Source: Pseudomonadota bacterium (lineage in GTDB: Bacteria > Pseudomonadota > Alphaproteobacteria > Rhizobiales > Beijerinckiaceae). Taken from it: 15,346 nucleotides of DNA. A model generated the notes under the pieces. The model made no database searches, had not been told where the DNA came from, and worked only from the letters and a program-made list of their open reading frames with translations. The position numbers and the translations under genes were made by a program. Below, in pieces: positions 6,115 to 14,142 of the stretch (the first letter of the stretch is position 1; the number at the start of each line of letters is the position of its first letter). Location of the stretch: assembly GCA_023426505.1 (NCBI GenBank), contig JAFAAP010000114.1, forward strand, positions 1 through 15,346, given 5' to 3'.

Positions 6115-8910
6115 ATGGTGAGGACGGGCAGACGGAGTCAGAGGAGCGTGAACAGGCTCGACGCCAGAAAGACGGCCTGGCCTGCCGCCGAGGCCAAGCT
6201 CCGTCCCCCCGTCGCCGAGGACGGGCGCCTCTGGCATGCTCTAAACGCCGCGGACGCGCTCGCCGCGCTGGAGACGAGCCCGAGGGGGCTGTCGCCGGAC
6301 GAGGCGGCCCGGCGCCTTCGCACCCACGGCCCCAACCGCCTGCCCGAACACGCGCCGCACAGCGCGCTTCGACGCTTTCTGCTCCAGTTCCACAATCTGC
6401 TGATCTACGTCCTGCTCGGCGCAGGCGCTCTCTCGGCCCTGATCGGCTATGGAACCGACGCGCTCGTCATCCTCGCGGTGGTGGTGATCAACGCCATCAT
6501 CGGCTTCGTGCAGGAGGGCCGCGCCGAGCGGGCCCTCGATGCGATCCGCAGCATGATCGATCCACACGCCTCCGTCATTCGGGACGGGCAGCGGCTCACC
6601 CTGCCGGCGGAGGAGGTGGTACCGGGCGATGTGGTGATGCTGGAGGCCGGGGATCGCGTGCCCGCGGACCTCAGGCTTCTCAAGGCGCGCAGCCTGAAGG
6701 TCGACGAGGCGGTGCTCACCGGCGAATCCGTTCCGGTCGACAAGGCCGTCGCGCCTGTTCCCGAGAGGTCGGCGCTCGGAGACCGTCTCTCCATGGCGTT
6801 CTCGGGCACCTTCGTGGCGGCGGGCCAGGGCACCGGAGTCGCGGTGGCCACGGGCGCAGGGACCGAACTCGGCCGCATCAGCACGATGATCGGCCAGGTG
6901 GAGCGCCTGGCCACGCCGCTCGTCCGGCAGATGGATCACTTCGCCCGGCAGATCACGCTGGCGGTGCTCGTCGTCTCGGCCCTGGTCTTTGCCTATGCGG
7001 TAATGGTGCAGTCCTACACGCTCGGCGACGCGTTCATGGCGGTGATCGCCATTGCGGTATCGGCCATTCCGGAAGGACTTCCGGCCGTCATGACCATCAC
7101 GCTCGCGGTCGGCGTGCAGCGCATGGCCCAACGCAATGCGATCGTGCGCCGTCTGCCGGCGGTGGAAACCCTCGGCTCGGTGTCGGTGATCTGCTCGGAC
7201 AAGACCGGCACTCTCACGCGCAATGAGATGATGGTGAGCGAGGTGGTGACGACCGCCGGCCCGATCACGGTCGAGGGCGTCGGCTACAGGCCGGTGGGAG
7301 GCTTCCAGTCCGAGGGGCGAACGATCAACCCGTTCACCGACCGGATCCTGGAACAGATCAGCCTCGCGGCGCTCCTTTGCAACGACTCCGATCTGCGGCC
7401 CGCGGACGGCGACTGGATCGTGATCGGCGACCCCATGGAAGGCGCCCTGGTGTCGCTCGCCATCAAGGCGGGGCACAATGCGGAAGCGGCGCGCGGCCAT
7501 CACCGGCGCCTCGATGCGATCCCGTTCGATTCCCGCCACCGCTACATGGCGACGCTCCATGCCCGTCACGGGGGTGAGCCCGTCGTCTATGTCAAGGGCG
7601 CGCCGGAGCGCATCTTCGCCATGTGCGACCGTGTGGCAGCGCCGCATGGAACCTGGCCGATCATCGTGGAGGAGTGGCACGAGCGCGTCCAGCGGCTCGC
7701 TGCGAGAGGCCAGCGCGTCCTGGCCTTCGCCTGCCGCAGCCTGCCCCAAGGGGCGACCGAACTCGCAACGTCCGATGTCGAGCACGGGCTGACGCTTCTC
7801 GGCCTCGTCGGGATGATCGATCCGCCACGGCCGGAAGCCGTCGCGGCCGTGGCCGAGTGCCGGGCCGCGGGCATTGTGGTCAAGATGATCACCGGCGACC
7901 ATGTGGCGACCGCGCGCGCCATCGCCGAGGACCTCGGCCTCGCGGATGATCCGAAGGCGGTCACCGGCCATGATCTCGACGAGATCGACGATGCGGAGTT
8001 CCGGCGGAAGGCGCGGGACGCGACCGTGTTCGCCCGCACCAGCCCCGAGCACAAGCTGCGGCTGGTCGAGGCGCTGCAGGAAGACGGCTTGATCGTCGCC
8101 ATGACGGGCGACGGCGTGAACGATGCGCCCGCCCTCAAGCGGGCAGATGTGGGCATCGCCATGGGTCGCAAGGGAACGGAGGCCGCCAAGGAGGCGAGCC
8201 AGGTCGTGCTGGCGGACGACAATTTCGCCTCGATCGTCGCCGCCGTGCGGGAGGGGCGCACGGTCTACGACAACCTCACCAAGGTGATCGCCTGGACGCT
8301 GCCCACCAACGGCGAGGCGCTGACGGTCGCCCTGGCGATCCTGTTCGGGCTGACCCTGCCGGTCACGCCGGTCCAGGTGCTCTGGATCAACATGGTCATG
8401 GCGGTGACGCTCGGAATCACTCTCGCCTTCGAGCCGACCGAGCCCGACGCGATGCGGCGCCCTCCCCGACCGTCCGCTCAAACGCTCCTGTCGGGACGGC
8501 TCCTGTGGCGGATCGCCTTCGTGTCGACCCTGATGGTCGTCGGCACCTTCTCGATCTATGCCTGGGCGATCGGCCGCGGTCTCCCGGTCGAGACGGCCCG
8601 GACGATGGTGGTGAACTCGATCGTCGTGATGGAGATCTTCTACCTCTTCAGCGTGCGCTACATTCACGGCTCCTCGCTCTCCCTCCAGGGCGTTCTCGGC
8701 ACACGCGCGGTTCTGATCGGAGTTGCCACGGTGGTGGTCGCGCAGCTCGCCTTCACGTATCTTCCGGTCATGCAATGGATCTTCGACAGCCGCCCGATTT
8801 CCGCCGCCGACGGACTCGCGATCCTGGGTCTCGGGATCACCCTTCTCGGGATCGTGGAGGTGGAAAAGCAGATCGCCGCCCGCCTTTCCGGAACCGGCAG
8901 GACGGCGTGA
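6115..8910 (+). CDS. P2-type cation-transporting ATPase (CtpF-like)
   Basis: A 931-residue inner-membrane pump with the complete P-type ATPase layout. An N-terminal cation-ATPase domain (about 40-105) is followed by the actuator loop with TGES (202-205) and by membrane helix 4 with PEGLP (319-323). The phosphorylation site DKTGTLT has D362, the nucleotide domain has KGAPE (494-498), and the hinge is TGDGVNDAP (664-672). C-terminal helices follow. E320 of PEGLP equals the calcium-ligand Glu of SERCA helix 4, and helix 5 has NGE. In helix 6 the SERCA Asp is replaced (INMVMAVTLG), as in CtpF-type bacterial pumps, so the ion is uncertain (Ca2+, Mn2+, Na+ or other). GTG at 6148, with GGAG 10 bases upstream, may be the true start; ATG 6115 has GAGG too close. 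A truncated ABC gene follows after 4 bases. Confidence 0.92.
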   Translation: MVRTGRRSQRSVNRLDARKTAWPAAEAKLRPPVAEDGRLWHALNAADALAALETSPRGLSPDEAARRLRTHGPNRLPEHAPHSALRRFLLQFHNLLIYVLLGAGALSALIGYGTDALVILAVVVINAIIGFVQEGRAERALDAIRSMIDPHASVIRDGQRLTLPAEEVVPGDVVMLEAGDRVPADLRLLKARSLKVDEAVLTGESVPVDKAVAPVPERSALGDRLSMAFSGTFVAAGQGTGVAVATGAGTELGRISTMIGQVERLATPLVRQMDHFARQITLAVLVVSALVFAYAVMVQSYTLGDAFMAVIAIAVSAIPEGLPAVMTITLAVGVQRMAQRNAIVRRLPAVETLGSVSVICSDKTGTLTRNEMMVSEVVTTAGPITVEGVGYRPVGGFQSEGRTINPFTDRILEQISLAALLCNDSDLRPADGDWIVIGDPMEGALVSLAIKAGHNAEAARGHHRRLDAIPFDSRHRYMATLHARHGGEPVVYVKGAPERIFAMCDRVAAPHGTWPIIVEEWHERVQRLAARGQRVLAFACRSLPQGATELATSDVEHGLTLLGLVGMIDPPRPEAVAAVAECRAAGIVVKMITGDHVATARAIAEDLGLADDPKAVTGHDLDEIDDAEFRRKARDATVFARTSPEHKLRLVEALQEDGLIVAMTGDGVNDAPALKRADVGIAMGRKGTEAAKEASQVVLADDNFASIVAAVREGRTVYDNLTKVIAWTLPTNGEALTVALAILFGLTLPVTPVQVLWINMVMAVTLGITLAFEPTEPDAMRRPPRPSAQTLLSGRLLWRIAFVSTLMVVGTFSIYAWAIGRGLPVETARTMVVNSIVVMEIFYLFSVRYIHGSSLSLQGVLGTRAVLIGVATVVVAQLAFTYLPVMQWIFDSRPISAADGLAILGLGITLLGIVEVEKQIAARLSGTGRTA

Positions 8911-8914
8911 CGTC

Positions 8915-9226
8915 ATGAGCGCCGAAACGTTGCGCACCAAGGGCCTCACGAAGGTGTACCGGACCGGAGCCGCGGAGGTCACGGCTCTGCGCGGCGTCGA
9001 CTTCGAGGCGCGCGCGGGCGAGTTCATCGTGATGCTTGGCCCCTCCGGCTCCGGCAAGTCCACCTTCCTCAACATCGTGGGCCGTCTCGACCGCGCGACC
9101 TCCGACGAGGCGCCGCCGTTCTCGTTCCCTGACGGGAATTTCGCTCAGGCCGCACATCATCATCCCGACAAAATCCCACGTGATCATTTGATTTCGGACA
9201 ATGCCGCGCGTGGTGCGGAGCTGTAA
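8915..9226 (+). pseudogene. truncated ABC transporter ATP-binding protein (LolD/MacB type), 5' remnant
   Basis: The first ~63 residues match the start of a LolD/MacB-type ATPase: LTKVYRTGAAEVTALRGVDF (11-30), then the Walker A motif GPSGSGKST (42-50) and FLNIVGRLDRATS. From about base 9104 the similarity stops and about 40 unrelated residues lead to a stop. The Q-loop, signature motif, Walker B and H-loop are all missing, so the product cannot be an active ATPase; the full family length is about 220-240 residues. The ATG lies 4 bases after the ATPase stop, which suggests a former operon. No permease gene follows: the next gene is phaC. A deletion that removed the rest of the ABC operon is the simplest reading. 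Confidence 0.85.
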
Positions 9227-9285
9227 CCTTCAGGCGACGTGCCCCTGCTTTGCTGCCGACTGGGAACGAATTGCGGAGCCTGACC

Positions 9286-11154
9286 ATGCCGACCCGTGCG
9301 ACCAATGTTGTCGATCTGCCCGTGCCCCGTCGCCGCGGCAAACGTGCCGCCTCACGCCCTCCGGAGCAGACGATCGAGATTCCATCTCCGCCGCCTGCCA
9401 CCCTCGACCTTCAGGATGACGCGGACCTGCACCAGTTCCGCGACACCCTCGACCATTTCGCCCATTCGAGCCTCGCCCAGATCACGGGCGGCCTGTCGCC
9501 GGCCTCGCTCCTCGGCGCCTACATGGACTGGGGGATCCATCTCGCGGTTTCCCCAGGCAAGCAGGCCGAGCTCGCCGTGAAGGGCATCCGCAAGTGGATG
9601 CGGCTGATGCATTTCGCCTGCCATTGCGGGGTGCGCGGCGGACATGCGGAACCGTGCATCGAGCCCCTGCCGCAGGACAAGCGCTTCGTCGACGACGAGT
9701 GGCAGAGGTGGCCCTACAACTTCATCCAGCAGGCTTTCCTGCTGCAGCAGCAATGGTGGCACAATGCCACGACGGACGTGGACGGCGTCACCAAGCGCCA
9801 TGAGGCGGTGGTCGATTTCGTGTCGCGCCAGCTCCTCGACATGGTCTCTCCGTCGAACTTCTTCCTGACGAACCCGGCCGTGCAGCAGCGGACCCTGAAG
9901 ACCGGCGGGCACAATCTCGTTCAGGGCCTGCGGAACCTCTACGAGGACTGGGACCGAATCGTCACCCACCGTCCTCCCGCCGGTGCGGAGGCGTTCCAGG
10001 TCGGCGGCAACGTGGCGATCACACCCGGCAAGGTGGTCTATCGCAACCGGCTGATGGAGCTGATCCAGTATGCTCCCTCAACCGACAAGGTGAGGCCGGA
10101 GCCGATCCTGATCGTCCCGGCCTGGATCATGAAGTACTACATCCTGGACCTGTCGCCGCAGAACTCCCTCGTGCGGTACCTGACCGGGCAGGGTTTCACG
10201 GTCTTCATGATCTCGTGGAAGAACCCGACCGAGGAGGATCGCGATCTCGGGATGGAGGAGTATCGCAAGCTCGGCGTGATGGCGGCGCTCGATGCGATTG
10301 AGGCGATCGTCCCCGGCCAGCCGGTGCACGCGGCCGGCTATTGCCTTGGCGGAACGCTCCTGTCGATCACGGCCGCCGCCATGGCGCGGGACGGCGACGA
10401 ACGGCTGAAGACCATCACGCTGCTGGCGGCACAGGCCGACTTCCGCGAGGCCGGCGAGCTCACGCTGTTCATCAACGACAGCCAGATCCACTTCCTCGAG
10501 GACATGATGCGCAGCAAGGGCTATCTCGATACCCGCCAGATGGCCGGCGCGTTCCAGCTCCTGCGCTCGAACGACCTGATCTGGTCGCGCCTGATCCGCC
10601 ACTACCTGCTGGGCGAGCGCACCCCGATGAACGACCTGATGGCGTGGAACGCTGATGCGACGCGCATGCCCTACCGGATGCATGCCGAGTACCTTCGCAA
10701 GCTGTTCCTCGACAATGACCTCGCCGAAGGACGCTTCCTGGTCGAGGGGCGGCCGGTCACCGTCAGCGACATCCGTACGCCGATCTTCGCGGTCGGAACC
10801 GAGCGCGATCACGTGGCTCCCTGGCGCTCGGTGTTCAAGATCCACCTCCTGTCGGACAGCGACGTGACCTTCCTGCTCACCACTGGCGGGCACAATGCGG
10901 GCATCGTGTCGGAGCCCGGCCAAGGCGCCGGACGAAGCTACCAGATCCTCTCGAAGGCCGCGGACAATCTCTATGTCGACCCGGACGCATGGCGTGGGAT
11001 GGCGCCTCGCCGGCCGGGCTCCTGGTGGCCGGAATGGGTTGCGTGGCTCGGAGAGCATTCCGGCCCTCCGACCGCGCCTCCCACCCTCGGTGCGCCGGAC
11101 GAGGGTTACCAGGTCCTCGACGATGCACCGGGGCTTTACGTGCTTCAGCGGTGA
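9286..11154 (+). CDS. phaC: class I poly(3-hydroxyalkanoate) synthase
   Basis: A 622-residue PHA synthase, slightly long for class I (about 560-600). It polymerises (R)-3-hydroxyacyl-CoA into PHA at the granule surface. Residues 1-45 are a basic, proline-rich leader; the N-terminal PHB-synthase domain starts near residue 45 and the alpha/beta-hydrolase core near 240. The lipase-like box is GYCLGG with nucleophile C353; D508 (ERDHVAPW) and H536 (GGHNAGI) complete the triad. The tryptophan-rich segments WRSVFK and WWPEWVAWLG are also present. ATG at 9286 has GGAG 8 bases upstream. No phaA, phaB, phaR or phasin gene is beside it, so substrate supply is encoded elsewhere, and this may be one of several phaC copies. 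It is convergent with the lyase-RTX gene, 24 bases away. Confidence 0.95.
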   Translation: MPTRATNVVDLPVPRRRGKRAASRPPEQTIEIPSPPPATLDLQDDADLHQFRDTLDHFAHSSLAQITGGLSPASLLGAYMDWGIHLAVSPGKQAELAVKGIRKWMRLMHFACHCGVRGGHAEPCIEPLPQDKRFVDDEWQRWPYNFIQQAFLLQQQWWHNATTDVDGVTKRHEAVVDFVSRQLLDMVSPSNFFLTNPAVQQRTLKTGGHNLVQGLRNLYEDWDRIVTHRPPAGAEAFQVGGNVAITPGKVVYRNRLMELIQYAPSTDKVRPEPILIVPAWIMKYYILDLSPQNSLVRYLTGQGFTVFMISWKNPTEEDRDLGMEEYRKLGVMAALDAIEAIVPGQPVHAAGYCLGGTLLSITAAAMARDGDERLKTITLLAAQADFREAGELTLFINDSQIHFLEDMMRSKGYLDTRQMAGAFQLLRSNDLIWSRLIRHYLLGERTPMNDLMAWNADATRMPYRMHAEYLRKLFLDNDLAEGRFLVEGRPVTVSDIRTPIFAVGTERDHVAPWRSVFKIHLLSDSDVTFLLTTGGHNAGIVSEPGQGAGRSYQILSKAADNLYVDPDAWRGMAPRRPGSWWPEWVAWLGEHSGPPTAPPTLGAPDEGYQVLDDAPGLYVLQR

Positions 11155-11178
11155 AGGCACGGCGCGCCGCTTGCGGGA

Positions 11179-12369
11179 TCAGATGATGTAGAAGTTCGCG
11201 GCCGTCATCTTCAGGCCGGCCGCCAGGGTGGCGATCTTGACGCTGCCTGAGCTCCCCCAGCCGTCGGCATCGTAGTACAGCGCGCCGGTGCCGCTGTCGT
11301 AGATGAGCCGGTCGTCTCCGTTATGGGCGCGCGAACCGACATAGAACGCGCCGGACGGGAGGCTTCCCGCCTGAAGGGTTGTGAAGATCGCGTTCTCCAG
11401 CACGATCGTGTCGTCGGCGACGTTGAAGTCCCTGATCGTGTCCTGGTTGGTGGAGCCAGGTTGCGTGTCGAACACGAAGGCGTCCTTGCCGCCTCCCCCG
11501 GTCAGAGTGTCGTTCCCGGTCTTGCCGTAGAGCATGTTGTTGCCCGACGTGCCGTAGATGGTGTTGTCGGCCCAGCCGCCGACGAACTTCTCGCCGTTCC
11601 AGGTGGCGAGCGTACTCCCGGTCGGCGTCGGGCTCGGGCTGGGGTCCGGGCTTGGGCTGGTGGTCGAGCCGGCTGAGACGGAGCGCGCGCCGGAGCCGAC
11701 CTCGATGTCGATGTTCTTGTAGTTGATCGCGATGGTCTCGCCGGACGAAGGCGTGGCGCGGTAGATCCCCTCGCGCCAGTAGGTCTGCGTCTGGCCGAGA
11801 TAACCGAGCTTGCCGCTGTAGTCGACGATCTGCTGCCCGTCGCGGAAGACGTCAACGTAGCCGCCGCCATAGGCGTCGATCTTGACCAGCATCTTCATCG
11901 TGTACCACTTGCCGCGAACCAGGTCCTGCGTGTCCTGGAACAGCTTCTGGTAAACCACGCTGCCGGACGATGATTGGTAGTTTCCGTAGATCACCATCTT
12001 GTCGTTGCCCTCGAGCTTGATCTCGATCGGCGGCGATCCGCTGGTGTTGGAATGTAGCTGCCCCATCACCAGCCATCGGGCGGTGTTGTGCGGGCCGGGC
12101 TCGATCATGAATTGATAGGCCACGCCGATTTCCTGAGACGTGGAGTATCGAGCGGTATCGTTGATCTCCGCGCGCTCGACGCCCCACGGATCGGTCCATG
12201 CGGAATCCGAGAACTGATCGCCCTTCCGGACCTCGAACCGCAGCGTGTTGTTGTCGGGCGATGAGAAGCTCCAGGACTTCTCGGCATCGACGACCCATTG
12301 CCTGTTGTCCATGACGAACACGTCGTAGTCGCGCGTATTCGGTGTCCATTGAGAAGGCAGAATAATCAT
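11179..12369 (-). CDS. polysaccharide lyase fused to RTX calcium-binding/export tail
   Basis: A 396-residue modular protein. Residues about 12-225 resemble the heparin-lyase-I-like polysaccharide lyase family (PF14099 type, beta jelly roll): WGVERAEIND (62-71), an HNTARWLVMGQLHS segment (94-107) and YWREGIYRA (197-205) are its typical blocks. A Ser/Pro linker (SPSPDPSPSPTPTGS, 238-252) follows, then RTX-like repeats (NTIYGTSGNNMLYGKTGNDTLTGGGGKD, 269-296) and a tail (297-396) ending in NFYII. That tail is homologous to the one in the RTX protein at 2400-3620. There is no Sec signal, so type I secretion and extracellular cleavage of a uronic-acid polymer are inferred. ATG at 12369 lacks a clear ribosome site; a TTG start at 12453 is in frame with AGAGG 10 bases upstream, but adds residues unlike the family. 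Confidence 0.87.
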   Translation of the reverse strand: MIILPSQWTPNTRDYDVFVMDNRQWVVDAEKSWSFSSPDNNTLRFEVRKGDQFSDSAWTDPWGVERAEINDTARYSTSQEIGVAYQFMIEPGPHNTARWLVMGQLHSNTSGSPPIEIKLEGNDKMVIYGNYQSSSGSVVYQKLFQDTQDLVRGKWYTMKMLVKIDAYGGGYVDVFRDGQQIVDYSGKLGYLGQTQTYWREGIYRATPSSGETIAINYKNIDIEVGSGARSVSAGSTTSPSPDPSPSPTPTGSTLATWNGEKFVGGWADNTIYGTSGNNMLYGKTGNDTLTGGGGKDAFVFDTQPGSTNQDTIRDFNVADDTIVLENAIFTTLQAGSLPSGAFYVGSRAHNGDDRLIYDSGTGALYYDADGWGSSGSVKIATLAAGLKMTAANFYII

Positions 12370-12817
12370 CGGGCTTGATCCGTCGCTTGTTGTGGAAAGC
12401 AGCCAGTGTGGGACCGGATGCCGCGGGCAAGCTACGAAATCGCATTTGTTCAAAATGCGGCATCCTCTGGAACTAATCCCTAAGCGCCAAGCTTCGAAAC
12501 GCTATCGACTTAAGAAAATGATGCTAAAATACTATGGAATATGCCGATTTTTATTCTTTGTGACTGTAATCCCCGAAAGAGAATTTATAGACAACTTGCC
12601 GAAGTGATTACTCCTTCTTGCGCACTCCCCCCACGCGACTCACTGGCCGCGCCGTTGCCGACAAGGCTCGCAGCAGGCTTGAGGCAAGCTTGAATTGGTA
12701 AACCGATATTAACCTTTGAAGCCGTCCGGTTTCGCCCACCTCGACCCGTCTTGCGGCACGAGGGAAGACGCAGGCGGCGGCTCCGAAGCCTCACCCGGTC
12801 GCCACGAGAGGATTTGC
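12370..12817. other. gene-free region with an AT-rich core
   Basis: This 448-base gap separates the divergent lyase-RTX gene and the small gene at 12818. Positions about 12500-12610 are clearly AT-rich compared with everything around them, and should hold the promoter of at least one neighbour. The open frame on the plus strand here (12392-12607) has no ribosome site and no protein-like composition, so I do not call it a gene. A CtrA-like motif lies at 12698-12712. No RNA gene or mobile element end is recognised. Confidence 0.6.
12698..12712 (+). promoter_or_regulatory. possible CtrA-like binding site
   Basis: GTAA-N7-TTAA followed by CC differs by one base from the alphaproteobacterial CtrA consensus TTAA-N7-TTAA(CC). 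It lies 105 bases upstream of the ATG of the gene at 12818, a possible promoter position. A match of this size can occur by chance, above all near AT-rich DNA. Confidence 0.25.
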
Positions 12818-13135
12818 ATGAACCCTGAGCCTCGCATGCCCCGCGCCATCTCCCTGGCCGAAATCCAGGCAGGCTCGTTCGACATCGCGCCGCCGCCGCA
12901 GCAGGACATGAAAGAGCCGCTCGATCATGCCGCGGGCGCCAGCGGCCAGAGCCGCGTCCTGCTCAGCCTCCGCGGCATCGTCCAGCCGCTCCCCTTGCCC
13001 AAGGACGCGGAGCTCATCTCCCTCACCACCTACGACGGACGGCTCGTCGCCCTCACCAGCAAGGGCCCGTACATCCGGGACGGCGGCAGCTGGGAGAAGA
13101 TCCTCGCCTCCCAGCCCGATCCCGAGCTGGCGTGA
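12818..13135 (+). CDS. small protein of unknown function
   Basis: A 105-residue protein that I do not assign to a family. The ATG at 12818 has GAGAGGA 5 bases upstream, a very good ribosome site; an in-frame start further upstream (12716) has none. The N-terminal part (1-45) is proline-rich and polar. The C-terminal half, residues about 46-97, looks like beta strands (VLLSLRGIVQPLP, ISLTTYDGRLVALTSKGPYI, GSWEKI), resembling one blade of a beta-propeller. No signal peptide or membrane helix is seen. It precedes the RTX gene at 13284 by 148 bases on the same strand; a shared role is possible but unsupported. Confidence 0.75.
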   Translation: MNPEPRMPRAISLAEIQAGSFDIAPPPQQDMKEPLDHAAGASGQSRVLLSLRGIVQPLPLPKDAELISLTTYDGRLVALTSKGPYIRDGGSWEKILASQPDPELA

Positions 13136-13283
13136 CGGCGGCAGGACCGGTGCCCGAACGACAGTCCTGAAGTCGTGTTGCAGACCTGCCGCAACGTTAG
13201 GAAATCCGCATAACGGCCCGGATGCTCCTTGCTCCCGGTGAGCGGCAAGATCTTTAGCCGCGTGGCCAAGGGGGAGTACAGTC

Positions 13284-14048
13284 ATGGCAAAGTTGACCTG
13301 GAACGGTTCTTACGGATTCGACCTGAGTTTTCTGAACCTCAGCAACGTCACTTACGGATCGAGCTACACAACGACCTACACGAGCTTCATCGCTTACTAC
13401 GGAAGCCGCTCGACGCGAGACGAATTCCACGGTTCCGGCTTCACCTACGATGCCGATGGCGTTCCCACCGGCGGCACGGTCACGAGCTATGCGAACTATG
13501 AGAACGGCAGGCTCCTCGGCTCGATCTCGGGCATGAATCTCTCCGCCACGGCGCTCGTGAAGGCGGCGAGCACCTACAGCACCCGGGACGACATGGCCCT
13601 GTACAAGGCCGCCCTGCGTGGCAACGACCAGATCACGGGCGGCAGGGCGGACGACAGGCTCGAAGGCTTCGGCGGCAACGACAAGATCACCGGCGGCCGC
13701 GGCGCCGACACGCTCTATGGCGGCACGGGCGCCGACACTTTCGTGTTCAAGTCCATCCGGGATTCCGGCCCGACCTCGGACGATTGCGACTTCATCATGG
13801 ACTTCTCGACCCGGCAGAAGGACAGGATCGACCTGTCGACCATCGACGCGAACCTTTCGCGCAAAGGCAATCAGGCCTTCAGCTTCATCGGCGCCAAGGA
13901 GTTCGGGGCCAAGGCCGGAGAACTCCGGTACGAAAAGCTCGAAAGCTTCACGGTCGTTGAAGGCGACGTGAACGGCGACGGCGTGGCGGACTTCTCCATC
14001 GCTCTCAAAGGCATCCATACCCTGTCGAAGGGCTACTTCGTTCTCTGA
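13284..14048 (+). CDS. RTX protein with serralysin-type C-terminal domain
   Basis: A 254-residue protein likely exported by a type I system. Residues 1-110 form an unassigned N-terminal domain (DEFHGSGFTYDADGVPTGGTVT, 46-67), a pattern I recall from other alphaproteobacterial RTX proteins. Residues 112-152 carry calcium-binding nonapeptides (RGNDQITGG, GGNDKITGG, GADTLYGGTGAD). Residues about 150-240 match the C-terminal domain of serralysin peptidases (DTFVFKSIRDSG ... DFIMDFSTRQKDRIDLSTID). An EF-hand-like loop DVNGDGVAD (228-236) is near the end, which closes with GYFVL, a hydrophobic type I export signal. There is no HExxH motif, so it is not a protease itself. The start is preceded by GGGGGAG, and a hairpin terminator follows the stop. 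Confidence 0.9.
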   Translation: MAKLTWNGSYGFDLSFLNLSNVTYGSSYTTTYTSFIAYYGSRSTRDEFHGSGFTYDADGVPTGGTVTSYANYENGRLLGSISGMNLSATALVKAASTYSTRDDMALYKAALRGNDQITGGRADDRLEGFGGNDKITGGRGADTLYGGTGADTFVFKSIRDSGPTSDDCDFIMDFSTRQKDRIDLSTIDANLSRKGNQAFSFIGAKEFGAKAGELRYEKLESFTVVEGDVNGDGVADFSIALKGIHTLSKGYFVL

Positions 14049-14055
14049 CGGAGCA

Positions 14056-14085
14056 GAGCCGATTCCACGCAAGCGGAATCGGCTC
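14056..14085 (+). terminator. terminator of the RTX gene at 13284
   Basis: GAGCCGATTCC (14056-14066) and GGAATCGGCTC (14075-14085) pair perfectly around an 8-base loop, 8 bases after the stop codon. Only a short CTTCAT follows, so the T tract is weak. It lies between two convergent genes and may serve both. Confidence 0.75.
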
Positions 14086-14142
14086 CTTCATCCGCGCAGT
14101 GCGCTCCTGATGACGATCAGGATCCACATCGCCCAAAAGCGC

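Noticed and set aside
6241..9075. 944-residue minus-strand ORF opposite the P-type ATPase
   Set aside because: It is His/Arg/Asp-rich low-complexity text, typical of the antisense frame of a GC-rich gene; the plus strand has every P-type ATPase motif.
10078..11160. 360-residue minus-strand ORF opposite phaC
   Set aside because: No domain, composition of an antisense shadow, and it overlaps the catalytic core of phaC.
11155..11178. CGGCGCGCCG palindrome between phaC and the lyase gene as a terminator
   Set aside because: The stem is short, with no loop and no T tract; the genes are only 24 bases apart, and I cannot tell it from chance in GC-rich DNA.
12392..12607. Plus-strand ORF in the AT-rich gap
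   Set aside because: No ribosome-binding site, odd composition, and it crosses the start region of the divergent lyase gene; it is more likely non-coding.
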